IMG/VR virus record: IMGVR_UViG_3300028008_001583
Span: 1-59,764 of that record
Source: a virus
Strand: one strand, 5' to 3'
DNA: 59,764 bases
Part shown: piece by piece, positions 35,101 through 42,038 of the stretch
Layout of the letters: each line of letters begins with the position of its first letter
How positions within the stretch are numbered: position 1 is the stretch's first letter
Notes under the pieces: model-generated
Database searches by the model: none
The model's input: only the letters and a program-made list of their open reading frames with translations
What the model was told of the DNA's origin: nothing
Program-made: the position numbers and the translations under genes

Positions 35101-35368
35101 ACTAGCAGTGGGCACAGGCACAGTAGAATTTACGTTTGTGCAACCACCATATGCACAGCCAGGTGAAACTGTATTCTCTTTTATTGCTACACCGGGAGAA
35201 CGCTCAACGCTTGATTTATCAGAATTGAAAGAACTTACAAACACACCACTAGGTGGACGAGGAACATATCCAAATGGTCCTGATGTGCTTGCACTTAATG
35301 TTTATAAAGTTGGTGGTGTTACAGCTAATGCAAATATTATTCTAAGATGGGGCGAAGCACAAGCCTAA
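29180..35368 (+). CDS. Very large virion protein with five beta repeats (2062 aa)
   Basis: The start at 29180 is close to the previous stop and probably coupled to it. Residues about 25-105 form the same helical module (N-x-SFI-x-x-E, C-ERDVGYVVDAY, D-L-x-x-GGN) that is inserted in the 1579-aa fibre. Residues about 700-1090 contain five repeats of about 90 aa with Y-x-x-G/N-D/N-x-I-x-I-x-G and P-A-N-D-L-T. The final 700 residues include EVTNEGPPGKLAA and YVDNEIMNFTG and look like a conserved tail or baseplate protein of marine myoviruses. No enzyme motif is seen. It could be a long fibre or tail-length element. Confidence 0.7.
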   Translation: MAKTQLKNYVFKPGIGAIDYVYPNAYSLLSANKSFIQKEATAWIQDQVDASATGFVGYTYNQAKCERDVGYVVDAYLKDLRYGGNENVIKTIRYYWDQDVAQVDGDRQPEIQTHTFISTLIRDYIFANSLYSASNSEVTQTVDTNTTVETTVQFTPTDASYTPTTGVMTLTIGTHSLAVGDEIHIAPGAITFTCLLDGGATTHPYPRATGVPNAKGRDPYYYAPLTITSVTGTTITMNVGISSDTSVHSFDSATTNGVTSGPSAKINTLAFNTVDTITNGLNGLPTLVPTGVGTVKVQGRWDLEQILLVTNTTSNEIIYNFSSPTAGGSITQKTDGVNKDPDFLKYLETTDAITTLTLNYNTRTHSSTDALQIFAEEIENGKSVVTTRPYDFGSDAIERMRVAQPLSMLDADFEYGLQPTKWAAIGTLRGYPSVYEVPGTDTPVLSVVTDASAGTEGIGQSQITVTTVGPHGFEPGTPITIKALEDSVSGAARAEGSFVIVEVPTNNSFTFFAKSKVGTVNPTTLSTTYTQLRKAGFYTGASIGQPEVTVVSNGSAGTLVAELDIASGSTVIPFDGPSPEVGAPLVNANIPEGSQVTSIIDTSAGGGDYITPVTIANINPGDLSFTVQDSTGIVDNLALDRGDGTAIYVTSVAGSTVNMSGAFTGAYVANTANYAIAPTAIVSSGTGALVNISSAGGTYTLDGLANQGDNYQVGDILLIQGNLLGGTSPTNDLTLRVLTLDSDTGIGTLELTGNAFDGTTTITNLTGVVVGNNGTDGKFDIVMLNNAYTADVASPDTSLGYIVNDVIKIPGNLIDPTAGTTPANDAYVTVTGIGAGGSITSVSVDGTAPDAQLQFFNPTNSTNGSGSGIIFTVYTNGTTYSVTVDPLNQGINYLPGNTITVTGDLLGGATPANDLTITVDNVGGGGEVTAQSIAGTAYNGRSSVNLPGSNVVGTGATFDVGLAGGTYTVTLTDGGDSYGAGQEILIPAGTTIPGTSPANDLTIAIDTVDAVATGTIGTITESGTAYGGTGTFNGVPTTLQPVSGNSFSVNISRANGTYGIALDNGGTGYAIGNTFRINGPQLDGLQPLNDITLVVSSIDVSTGEITAFTNTYESAAPGDVLTLISTVIVTDATTAPITRSSQITYGALATLEITLSNAHGLVPGNTFIVTASSDDGVNNHDLAAGSFFVTDIPAVNKLRYQARTTGTIDVTSGEILGILYPRPDSFFVHRPYDGGVQLGTGGPQHGAQAIRQSKKYIRYQSGKGIMYTTGALFAPSYDLRSLTADDVEVGSLITVTTDDNDHGVQAGGIVRILGVETPGYNSGPQTAVPPTFDYTVESVIDERTFTIRAQRRLGATTAILGFGSQMSVVAWHGATVRSGIFDDQNGIFWEFDGTQISVVQRTGTRQLAGTIALDIDENLVTGTNTRFTDQLKAGDRIIIKGMTHVVSHVNSQTECTITPDFRGVVNITGAKANLIVDKKTKQSDFNLDRLDGTGPSGYDIDIAKMQMIGIQYSWYGAGFIDFMLRGSDGNFVFAHRMRNSNVNTEAFMRSGNLPVRYEVTNEGPPGKLAAAMDASQDTAVLTDTSFFPDYGTIYVDNEIMNFTGNNKVDNILTGLTRGATFSNFQAGATRSYTASAATTHNDRTGVVLISQTITPLISHWGSAFITDGMFDDDRGYIFSYAETGVEVSTTKQSAFLIRLSPSVSNALVGDLGERELLNRAQLLLQGIEVTSDGVDTGNSNAPVVGGIVIEGVLNPQNYPLNPADIGWTTLSGVAQGGQPSFAQIASGGSVNWSTGEAATTATVSSQAAISINMDSGRYRSDRNRNLIWINANDYRNTFGTTSLAPVQGKTIINAGSYSNIQSGTTITGGYMNNSGDYGYFILSRNTTNNNNDRINAATANAYTIQSADIPLVDRNFAYFDKTSFDSSGAKIGTELSNGGSVSFPSNTLINSIDLVDFGGTEYYEVQFNQSFSGTLAVGTGTVEFTFVQPPYAQPGETVFSFIATPGERSTLDLSELKELTNTPLGGRGTYPNGPDVLALNVYKVGGVTANANIILRWGEAQA
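31290..32520 (+). repeat. Five tandem coding repeats of about 90 aa
   Basis: Units start near 31313, 31581, 31856, 32110 and 32386, spaced 268, 275, 254 and 276 bases. Each encodes a Y-x-x-G-D-x-I-x-I-x-G then P-x-N-D motif. The DNA has diverged between units. Confidence 0.7.
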
Positions 35369-35379
35369 AGGGCTTGTGC
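35357..35379. terminator. Bidirectional hairpin between convergent genes
   Basis: GCACAAGCC at 35357-35365 and GGCTTGTGC at 35371-35379 make a perfect 9-bp stem with loop TAAAG. The stop codons of both convergent genes overlap at 35365-35368 (CTAA), at the top of the stem. Neither side has a long T run, so termination may be partial. Confidence 0.65.
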
Positions 35380-35994
35380 AAACTCCCACAAGTTATCAAA
35401 GATTAATGTTTGTTTTTTGATTTGTTTGTAGACATGTTTGTTTAATTGTTTTTCAGTTTCCAAACCATATCCAGTTCGCACTAGTATTGGCTTTGCTCCT
35501 ATTTTATGAGCTGCTTTTAGATCACTCATTTTGTCACCTACAAAAAATCCCTTAGAAAATTTTATGTACGGATGTTCTTTTTCGCATCGCTTGAACATGC
35601 CAATATTTGGTTTAGCATATACATCATTTTTTCTACTACTTGCACTGTAGTATATTGCATCAATACTAGGACATCCTGCTTGGCCTAATAAATCTAACAT
35701 CTTATTGTGTACTTGATCTACATCTCCGGGAGTCATTAACCCCTTTTCAATACCGCCTTGGTTAGTAATAACTGCTATTCTATGACCTTTTGATCTTAGC
35801 AATGCTACTGCTTCTAAACTTCCAGGAATAGGTTGAAACATCATAGGATTAGTGACGTATGTTCCTAGGTCAACATTTAATACCCCGTCTCGATCTATAC
35901 CAATCACTGGCTGATTATAATCTTCATTGACTATGTTAGACTGTGTAGTATTATTTGATTCAACAAACGAACTGTCTAGTACACTTCTAGCCAT
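35365..35994 (-). CDS. gmhB: HAD phosphatase, GmhB-like (heptose bisphosphate phosphatase)
   Basis: 209 aa from the ATG at 35994. The HAD motifs are GIDRDGVLN (nucleophile and acid aspartates at 34 and 36), VITNQGG (motif II) and FVGDKMSDLKAAHKIG (motif IV). This order matches D-glycero-D-manno-heptose 1,7-bisphosphate 7-phosphatase. The cysteine-rich zinc loop usual in GmhB before the RKP motif is replaced by YSASSRKNDVYAKP and has no cysteines. An N-terminal Ser/Asn-rich extension of about 28 residues is also unusual. It is the last gene of the minus-strand operon and overlaps the cupin by 8 bases. Confidence 0.82.
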   Translation of the reverse strand: MARSVLDSSFVESNNTTQSNIVNEDYNQPVIGIDRDGVLNVDLGTYVTNPMMFQPIPGSLEAVALLRSKGHRIAVITNQGGIEKGLMTPGDVDQVHNKMLDLLGQAGCPSIDAIYYSASSRKNDVYAKPNIGMFKRCEKEHPYIKFSKGFFVGDKMSDLKAAHKIGAKPILVRTGYGLETEKQLNKHVYKQIKKQTLIFDNLWEFAQAL

Positions 35995-36382
35995 TTTCTG
36001 CCTTTTGTTTTTGACTATCACCGGGAGCAACTCTATAGTTGTCCTCTACGCTGTCTGCTGTACTAACTTCAGTAATGCTAGAACTACCTTGTAAGCAAAT
36101 AAGTCTATGAGGTTGTAATGGAGGATTGTGCCATACATCTCCTTCATTTAATTCTTTTTCATACATTCCAGCAGTAGTAGTATCAATCCATTGTACTTTA
36201 AATTTGCCAGTATTTACAAACCAAGTTTCGTCTTTTTCTTTGTGAAAGTGCATTGAAAACATTGCCCCTTCTTTTTCAAAGAACATAATTTTACCGCAGT
36301 ACTTGTCAGTAGATGCCCAAATTAATTCGTAACCCCATCCTTTTGGAACTACGCCCTGTAATCTAGTTGGTTCATTTTCCAT
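35987..36382 (-). CDS. Cupin-domain protein
   Basis: 131 aa. HFHKEKDETWFVNTG gives the cupin motif 1 (HxH and E), and GDVWHNPPLQPHRLICLQG gives motif 2 with its histidine. Such small cupins occur as sugar-nucleotide isomerases or epimerases of the WxcM/mannose-6-phosphate-isomerase type. Between HldD and GmhB it may act on a sugar in the same pathway, perhaps replacing a missing isomerase, but this is only inferred. It overlaps hldD by 11 bases and gmhB by 8 bases. Confidence 0.75.
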   Translation of the reverse strand: MENEPTRLQGVVPKGWGYELIWASTDKYCGKIMFFEKEGAMFSMHFHKEKDETWFVNTGKFKVQWIDTTTAGMYEKELNEGDVWHNPPLQPHRLICLQGSSSITEVSTADSVEDNYRVAPGDSQKQKAENG

Positions 36383-37190
36383 TAATATAATCCTCTATGC
36401 TTGTCCATTGCATATCTACTACACTATTTAAATTAGTTAAATTTGCACATGTGTATTCTTGATATTGACCTTTTAAATTTGCTGGCATCGGTATATAATT
36501 TATGCCAGCATTGTATTTGTTAGCAATAGTTTGTGCTACGGTTTCAAAACTTACAGGGTTGCCAGTACCAACATTGAATATACCTGATTGCCTTACATCA
36601 AACATTTTTTCGTGTAATTTGCAGATATCATCTACGCAAATAAAGTCTCGTTTATATTTGTCACTGTCTTCGAACAGTGTAATTACACTATCTTCTTTAG
36701 CTTGCTTTGTAAATTTAGTATAAGGACTCGCTTGATCGCCTTTGTGATTCTCGCCTTCGCCATACACATTGAAATATCTAAATCCTTGAATAATTATTTC
36801 AAACTCGTCTTGAAACTGTCCTAAGAATCTATCAAACAAATACTTTGACCATGCGTAAGGTGACTGCGGCAACAATGGCCCGTCTTCAGTAAAATGCTCT
36901 GTGGGTCCGTACACACTTGCACTAGATGCATATTGTAAATTAGTACCAAAGTTTTCACATACTTGTGCAAGCCTTACAGTAAACTCAAAGTTTTGTTCTA
37001 GTATTTGATTAACGTCAGTGTATGTAGTTGAACTAATTGCACCAGTATGTATGCACCAGTCGTAATCTTCTGTACTAGGGATGATACCAGGAGCCCACTC
37101 CCAGCCTTCTACTTCGTGTCCCTGTGCTTGCAAATATAATGCAATATTTGAACCAATGAATCCTTTGTGTCCTGTAACTAATATTTTCAT
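36372..37190 (-). CDS. hldD: ADP-L-glycero-D-manno-heptose 6-epimerase
   Basis: 272 aa short-chain dehydrogenase-type epimerase. GHKGFIGSN at 7-15 is the NAD(P) glycine motif G-x-x-G-x-x-G, SSASVYG follows, and Y112-x-x-x-K116 is the catalytic pair. The segment FRYFNVYGEGENHKGD and the later KRDFICVDDI are characteristic of HldD rather than of generic epimerases. It interconverts the D-glycero and L-glycero forms of ADP-manno-heptose. It is slightly shorter than the bacterial enzyme (about 310 aa). The start overlaps the oxygenase gene by 4 bases. Confidence 0.88.
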   Translation of the reverse strand: MKILVTGHKGFIGSNIALYLQAQGHEVEGWEWAPGIIPSTEDYDWCIHTGAISSTTYTDVNQILEQNFEFTVRLAQVCENFGTNLQYASSASVYGPTEHFTEDGPLLPQSPYAWSKYLFDRFLGQFQDEFEIIIQGFRYFNVYGEGENHKGDQASPYTKFTKQAKEDSVITLFEDSDKYKRDFICVDDICKLHEKMFDVRQSGIFNVGTGNPVSFETVAQTIANKYNAGINYIPMPANLKGQYQEYTCANLTNLNSVVDMQWTSIEDYINGK

Positions 37191-37816
37191 TTATTTTCCT
37201 CGAGTAGTTTTTTATATTTTTCACCCCATTGTTTTTTAAATATGGGACTTATTATATTATTATTACGTTCGTGTTCACTTTGTGGAGGCCCGCCAAATAT
37301 GTATCCTAATGTTACACGAGGCTCAACGTCATTTGTTGGCACACCTCTGTGCCACAAGTTACTAGGAAATATAACACAGCGATTATCTTTATAATCTATA
37401 TCACATATTTTTTCGCCGCCATGATCAGGAAAATCAGTCCAAAAATCCATTCCTGTGTCTCCAGAAATAAAATGTACCATAGTCCATGCTGGAGGCCCCA
37501 TATCTGCATGTACACCACCTACTAAAGTTTTTGTAGTTAGATTAAGTTGACATTGAACAAAGTGTAATGGTAGTACTTCGTCATCGTTGCTTAGTTTATC
37601 TCTAGAATCATTGAGTGCAGCAAAAGTTGCTTTGTACTCCCATGGTATTTCATGTAGACCAAATAGCGGCCATATTTTACTAAAAAAAGCGTTACCTACG
37701 TCAGGACCAACACCGTGGTGTTGACACGTTACTGGTATTGATAAAATATTTGTTTTAATAGATCTATATAACCATTCTGGTACAATATCATCGAAAACAA
37801 AAATATCACTAGACAT
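37187..37816 (-). CDS. 2-oxoglutarate/Fe(II) oxygenase
   Basis: 209 aa. GGVHADMGPPAWTMV carries the H-x-D iron ligands and CVIFPSNLWHRGVP the distal histidine. PRVTLGYIF supplies the arginine that binds 2-oxoglutarate. It therefore appears catalytically complete. Its place between hldE and hldD, with a 14-base gap and a 4-base overlap, suggests hydroxylation of a sugar intermediate or a host target made at the same time. No substrate can be read from the sequence. Confidence 0.78.
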   Translation of the reverse strand: MSSDIFVFDDIVPEWLYRSIKTNILSIPVTCQHHGVGPDVGNAFFSKIWPLFGLHEIPWEYKATFAALNDSRDKLSNDDEVLPLHFVQCQLNLTTKTLVGGVHADMGPPAWTMVHFISGDTGMDFWTDFPDHGGEKICDIDYKDNRCVIFPSNLWHRGVPTNDVEPRVTLGYIFGGPPQSEHERNNNIISPIFKKQWGEKYKKLLEENK

Positions 37817-37830
37817 TTAAGAAATTCCTT

Positions 37831-38970
37831 TCATTTACTATTCTTTATAATCTGCGTTGTTGAATATCCGCCTACTGTAGGTATAATATGCACATCAGTT
37901 AAATCATGTCCTACAACAGTTTCAACAGTATAATCTCCGCCTTTTACAATCAAGTTAGGCTGTATATGTTTAATTAACTCATAAGGAGTATCTTGTTCAA
38001 AAACGTGAACTTCATCTACCCAAGGTAGTATAGATATCTGTTCAACACGTTTTTCTATATTGTTTATTGGACGGGCGTTGCCTTTTAGGCGCTTTACGCT
38101 TGCATCTGAATTAAGCCCAACTACAAGTTTGTCGCCTAAACTACGTGCTTCTTTTAATAAATTAAAATGTCCTGTGTGCATAATATCAAACACACCGTTT
38201 GTAAAGATTACACGTTCTTCAATATCACTGCGTGTAAGTATATGTGTACCTACGTGCTGTACTGCACGTCTAGATCCTTTAATAGCAAGTTCTAAACATT
38301 GCGTATAACCATAATTCTTAGTTAAACCGTATACAAATGCAGCTAAGAAACAATCACCTGCACCAGTAACATCTGATACTTCTACTTGTGCAACAGGCAG
38401 ATTATACTCAACACCATCTATACTAGCAAGTACATTATCACCGGCATTAGTAGTAATAATATTACCTTGCCACTGACAAAACCCAAACTTAGTAAATTCA
38501 CTGTTATTAGGTTTTACTAACCATGCGTCTTTATATTGAGTTGCATGTTCTTTAGGATCTACAATAATCTTACAATCAAACTTATTAATATGTTCAATAA
38601 TTCTTAGAGATTCGTCTAGTACACCTTTGTTATAATCACTTAATATTACATAATCGTATTGTGAAAAGTCACTACGTAATACATTTCTTAGCACAGCAGA
38701 ACCGTCTGCATCTTTGTCATCGTCTATACGTGTAATATAATGTCCGTCACATATTATTCGTGTCTTAATACTACGTGGTTGATTTGTTTCAAATAATGTA
38801 ACATCAACTCCTAGACTTTTAAGATTTTCATATACAAGTCCAGCACCACCTAATGTTTTAACTTCGTGTTGATATTTGACCACAGGTACTGGAGCCTCAG
38901 GGCTTATACGTTCTGAAGTGCCATAAATATATTTGTCAACGATTACATCGCCAAAAACTAATACTTTCAT
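37831..38970 (-). CDS. hldE: Bifunctional heptose kinase / heptose-1-phosphate adenylyltransferase
   Basis: 379 aa fusion. The N-terminal part is a ribokinase-like D-glycero-D-manno-heptose 7-phosphate kinase, with GDVIVDKYIYG, RISPEAPVPVV, LGGAG and the catalytic VTGAGD near residue 205. The C-terminal part is a nucleotidyltransferase with FTNGVFDIMHTGH (HxGH motif) near 256-268 and GLNSDASVKRLKG. It is about 100 residues shorter than E. coli HldE. It is the first gene of the minus-strand operon and its ATG lies at the predicted +1 of a consensus promoter. It makes ADP-D-glycero-D-manno-heptose in two separate steps. Confidence 0.93.
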   Translation of the reverse strand: MKVLVFGDVIVDKYIYGTSERISPEAPVPVVKYQHEVKTLGGAGLVYENLKSLGVDVTLFETNQPRSIKTRIICDGHYITRIDDDKDADGSAVLRNVLRSDFSQYDYVILSDYNKGVLDESLRIIEHINKFDCKIIVDPKEHATQYKDAWLVKPNNSEFTKFGFCQWQGNIITTNAGDNVLASIDGVEYNLPVAQVEVSDVTGAGDCFLAAFVYGLTKNYGYTQCLELAIKGSRRAVQHVGTHILTRSDIEERVIFTNGVFDIMHTGHFNLLKEARSLGDKLVVGLNSDASVKRLKGNARPINNIEKRVEQISILPWVDEVHVFEQDTPYELIKHIQPNLIVKGGDYTVETVVGHDLTDVHIIPTVGGYSTTQIIKNSK

Positions 38971-38976
38971 AATTAT

Positions 38977-39005
38977 ATTATACGTTCTTTTGTATTATCT
39001 GTCAA
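38977..39005 (-). promoter_or_regulatory. Consensus sigma70 promoter for the ADP-heptose operon
   Basis: On the minus strand TTGACA (39005-39000), a 17-base spacer and TATAAT (38982-38977) match the consensus exactly. Six bases separate the -10 from the hldE ATG, so +1 falls on or beside the start codon. The -35 overlaps the end of the Nudix gene. Confidence 0.9.
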
Positions 39006-39468
39006 GAAGGTTTATAGTTTGAAACACAGTTTCTAACTTTTTTAAGTTTATTTTACTTTGTAAAGTATTACGCAATCCGTGGTGTAACGGCTTTGGCCAC
39101 TTAGTAAAACTGCACCAAGCATAACCATTATGTTCGTCATTAAGAATAGGCATAAATTCAGACTGTACTACGCAAAGATATGTATGAAAATGAAAATGTG
39201 AATCAATAGAAATAAAACTTTCTAATGGGAGAGTTTTTTTAATTTCTGGTAAAAATCCTATTTCTTCTTTTACTTCTCTTTGCAAGCCTTCCCAGGGTGT
39301 TTCGGCAGCTTCGTTAGTGCCTCCTACAAGTCCCCACATATTATTACGTTTGCCGTTTGCTCTATGTAAAAAAAGAAATCTATTAGTATCTAGTGTGTAG
39401 AATAGTGCTCCACTACATGTTATTGTATTGACCATAACAGTAGTTAGCCATTCAAATCTATTCTCCAT
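38995..39468 (-). CDS. Nudix hydrolase
   Basis: 157 aa. The Nudix box G-x5-E-x7-REVKEEIG is complete (GGTNEAAE then REVKEEIG), with the magnesium-binding REVKEE helix. The preceding WGLVGG and the GALFYTL strand fit a GDP-mannose or NDP-sugar type Nudix fold. It would hydrolyse a nucleoside diphosphate linked to another group. Whether it acts on ADP-heptose, on nucleotides or on RNA caps is unknown. It overlaps gp15 by 25 bases, and an ATG at 39435 is an alternative start. Confidence 0.85.
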   Translation of the reverse strand: MENRFEWLTTVMVNTITCSGALFYTLDTNRFLFLHRANGKRNNMWGLVGGTNEAAETPWEGLQREVKEEIGFLPEIKKTLPLESFISIDSHFHFHTYLCVVQSEFMPILNDEHNGYAWCSFTKWPKPLHHGLRNTLQSKINLKKLETVFQTINLLDR

Positions 39469-40856
39469 GTTCCGACTGGATATTCACCGTCTATACTTAA
39501 TAACCATTCATTGTCTTTGTACCTGTACTGAATTCCGGTATTAAGATTTGTAACAAATGTTGTATTATTAGCTTCGCTAGCATCAAAAACAATAACCCAT
39601 TTAGTACCATTCCATGCAACTATGTCGTTTGCATTAGCTACTAAATTGCTGTTGTCTGCATTTTTCCATGCAGCACTGCCTTCTCCAGTAGGTGCATCGC
39701 CTATATTGTCTAGAAGTAATAGTCTAAGCCCTGTAACTTTAATATCAGTAGGATCAAAATTCAAAGGATTTATTATATAATCAACAGTAGTTTTGCCGTC
39801 AATTACAGTATCTGTTGGAAAAGTATCTACATCAAAGTTTATTTCAATCTTGCCCTCGTCAAAAGGATTCAAAACAAATGTTCCAGTAACTGTAACATTA
39901 CTATCTAAATTATTAAAATAGATTCTACTTACATCGGCGTTGTACACTCCTGGATGTGCTTCAAATATTTCACGCCACGATTTGGCACCTACCATACCAT
40001 TGTGTATTAATTGTGCGCAACTGCTTTCTAGATACACGCCATATTGTTTATAATTTACATTAGCCATCTGATCAGCAGACAGTGTTTTAGCAACACGGTC
40101 TGCATCATTTTCTGATGTTATGCCACTGACAAAATCTGTGTATTGATTATTTTGCGGTCTACTAACTCCATCTTCAATAGTGCCTCTAGTTTCGTCAAAC
40201 ATACTTGTAATAATATTTGTAATAACGCCCATCTTCTTAACTTTAGTTGGAGGACTAATGTATATTGGAATGCTAAAAGTAAGCGTAGCAATATCAATTT
40301 CACTGTCTACACCTACCGGAATACTTCTGTTAGACCATTGTACATTTTCTAAATTTACAACTGTAATACTTGTCCAGTCAATAAAATTATCTGTAGTCTG
40401 CATTTCTAAACTTGGATTGAATAATACTAATATTTGTTCTAGTATCTGTAATTTTTGATCTGTGTTTGAAGCCCATATATCTGCGTTTACTCGCATCATA
40501 TACGGTGTAGGTATCAGTCTTTCAACTGTGTAATTTTTTCCTTGATAGTTAAGATACTCGTTATTTTCTTCATCGTATGCTCGTTCTCTAATGTTAACAG
40601 AACGTGTATATGTTGCATCAGTGAGCCTATCTCTGTCTAATTCAAGACCAGTGAGATATACAGCAATGCGAGGAGCACTAGGTAATTTATTTTCACTATT
40701 TTCTCTAATAATATTTGCTACTTGGCGTGTTAGATCTCCGTAGGTAACCGGTACATCTTTGGTAGCACCTTTTCCGTCTTTTACAGGAAAGTTACTCAGT
40801 ATACGCATCATTTGCGTAGTGTATCTTCTTATTTGGCCATCGTAAAAATGCAGCAT
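39444..40856 (-). CDS. 15: Tail sheath stabiliser / completion protein gp15
   Basis: 470 aa. The first 240 residues align with the pattern of T4 gp15: FYDGQIRRYTTQMMRILSNF, VPVTYGDLTRQ, LIPTPYMMRVNADIW and QILEQILVLFNP. In T4 it caps the sheath end of the tail and joins the neck. The protein is about 200 residues longer than T4 gp15 (272 aa). The C-terminal extension has a W-N-G-T-K-W turn and an RYKDNEWLLSIDG strand. Its start overlaps the gp14 stop by one base (TAATG), a sign of coupled translation. Confidence 0.85.
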   Translation of the reverse strand: MLHFYDGQIRRYTTQMMRILSNFPVKDGKGATKDVPVTYGDLTRQVANIIRENSENKLPSAPRIAVYLTGLELDRDRLTDATYTRSVNIRERAYDEENNEYLNYQGKNYTVERLIPTPYMMRVNADIWASNTDQKLQILEQILVLFNPSLEMQTTDNFIDWTSITVVNLENVQWSNRSIPVGVDSEIDIATLTFSIPIYISPPTKVKKMGVITNIITSMFDETRGTIEDGVSRPQNNQYTDFVSGITSENDADRVAKTLSADQMANVNYKQYGVYLESSCAQLIHNGMVGAKSWREIFEAHPGVYNADVSRIYFNNLDSNVTVTGTFVLNPFDEGKIEINFDVDTFPTDTVIDGKTTVDYIINPLNFDPTDIKVTGLRLLLLDNIGDAPTGEGSAAWKNADNSNLVANANDIVAWNGTKWVIVFDASEANNTTFVTNLNTGIQYRYKDNEWLLSIDGEYPVGTWRIDLNG

Positions 40857-42019
40857 TAGTCGTTATCCGCCCTTGGTTTTAGAGCCTTACTTAAACTCTG
40901 TCTTTCTTGTACTTCTTCACCGTCAATTGTATTAGTTGCAGTATTATTAATAAAATCTGTTTTATATGTTCTGCGTTCTAGGGTATTACTCAATTCCATT
41001 CTAATATCATCACTTACTTTAACCCAACGAATTCCGTCATACTTAAACATTCTATTCGGTAAAAAGTCAGTACGTAAAAAGTAATCACCATTTTGATTAT
41101 CTAACGGAAATCCTATACCAAATCCAAATGGCGCTCCGTTTGGTGTATCCCCGCCTGAACCAACAAGATAACCTGTATAACCAGATCTGTCAGGTCTGTC
41201 GGCTATCTCATCAGTAGTAGTATTGATCCCACTAGCATCTAATTCAGTTTGATCTGCTGTCTGTAAAGCTATGCTACCATCGTCATTAGTAGCAACAGTA
41301 TAATAATGGCTTATGTCAAACCCACTCTTAGGTGAATCTGCTTCTGCCTGTGCAACTACAGCATTATTAATCTGCATTTCTTTTTCATACGTAGACAGTA
41401 CATCTCTTAATGTGTTATCGCTACCTTCTTCAGCAGGCAGATCAAGAATTTCTGCATATTCTTGACCATCGTAAATCTGTTTTAGCTTTAATCTATATAA
41501 GTGCGGATACCAAGTTTGTGAAAATCCTTCACTTGAACGATTAACATCTTCAACTACGTAAAAGCGTTTGAGTGCAACACTGTAATCATTAAGAGCATAT
41601 TCGTCTTTCAAATGTGGCAATTCAATCACATCACCTGACATAATTTTTCTACCAAGCGTCTTTACACTGCTGTTAATATGTATAGTCATAAACAGTGTAT
41701 CATTGCTTAAAAATAAACCAAACTGACTAAGATCAAAATCTATATCTTGTACGTTATATATTGCTCGCATATTATAAACATCAGGATCGTACTTTCTGTC
41801 TCTGTTTTCTAAAAATAAAAGATCTTGAATGTTTGTTTCTTTTACAGCATCGTATTCGGGCTGTGTAGCACTTCGATCTTCATCTAAAGGATTCTGAGGA
41901 CCAATATATTTGTGTATATTGATATCTGTTCCGCCAACAGTAAACATTTCTTGGATTTGTTTGTCCAAAAAATGATAGTCATTGCCGCGTTCTGGTTTAT
42001 ATAATGATAGTCTTGGCAT
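40856..42019 (-). CDS. 14: Neck protein gp14
   Basis: 387 aa from the ATG at 42019, giving MPRLSLYKPERGNDYHF. Longer readings would start inside the late promoter. NMRAIYNVQDIDFDLSQFG and SGDVIELPHL, followed by FYVVEDVNRSSEGFSQ, match the head-completion neck protein of T4-like phages, where gp14 pairs with gp13. The C-terminal part has a loop-rich insertion with YLVGSGGDTPNG. The ATG is exactly five bases after GATAAATA, with no Shine-Dalgarno, so it should be made from a leaderless mRNA. Confidence 0.82.
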   Translation of the reverse strand: MPRLSLYKPERGNDYHFLDKQIQEMFTVGGTDINIHKYIGPQNPLDEDRSATQPEYDAVKETNIQDLLFLENRDRKYDPDVYNMRAIYNVQDIDFDLSQFGLFLSNDTLFMTIHINSSVKTLGRKIMSGDVIELPHLKDEYALNDYSVALKRFYVVEDVNRSSEGFSQTWYPHLYRLKLKQIYDGQEYAEILDLPAEEGSDNTLRDVLSTYEKEMQINNAVVAQAEADSPKSGFDISHYYTVATNDDGSIALQTADQTELDASGINTTTDEIADRPDRSGYTGYLVGSGGDTPNGAPFGFGIGFPLDNQNGDYFLRTDFLPNRMFKYDGIRWVKVSDDIRMELSNTLERRTYKTDFINNTATNTIDGEEVQERQSLSKALKPRADND

Positions 42020-42024
42020 ATACA

Positions 42025-42032
42025 TATTTATC
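42025..42032 (-). promoter_or_regulatory. T4-type late promoter (minus strand)
   Basis: GATAAATA read on the minus strand, then TGTAT and the gp14 ATG. It is a near mirror image of the plus-strand promoter at 42039, with which it forms a 9-bp inverted repeat separated by four bases. Confidence 0.75.
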
Positions 42033-42038
42033 GCCAAC

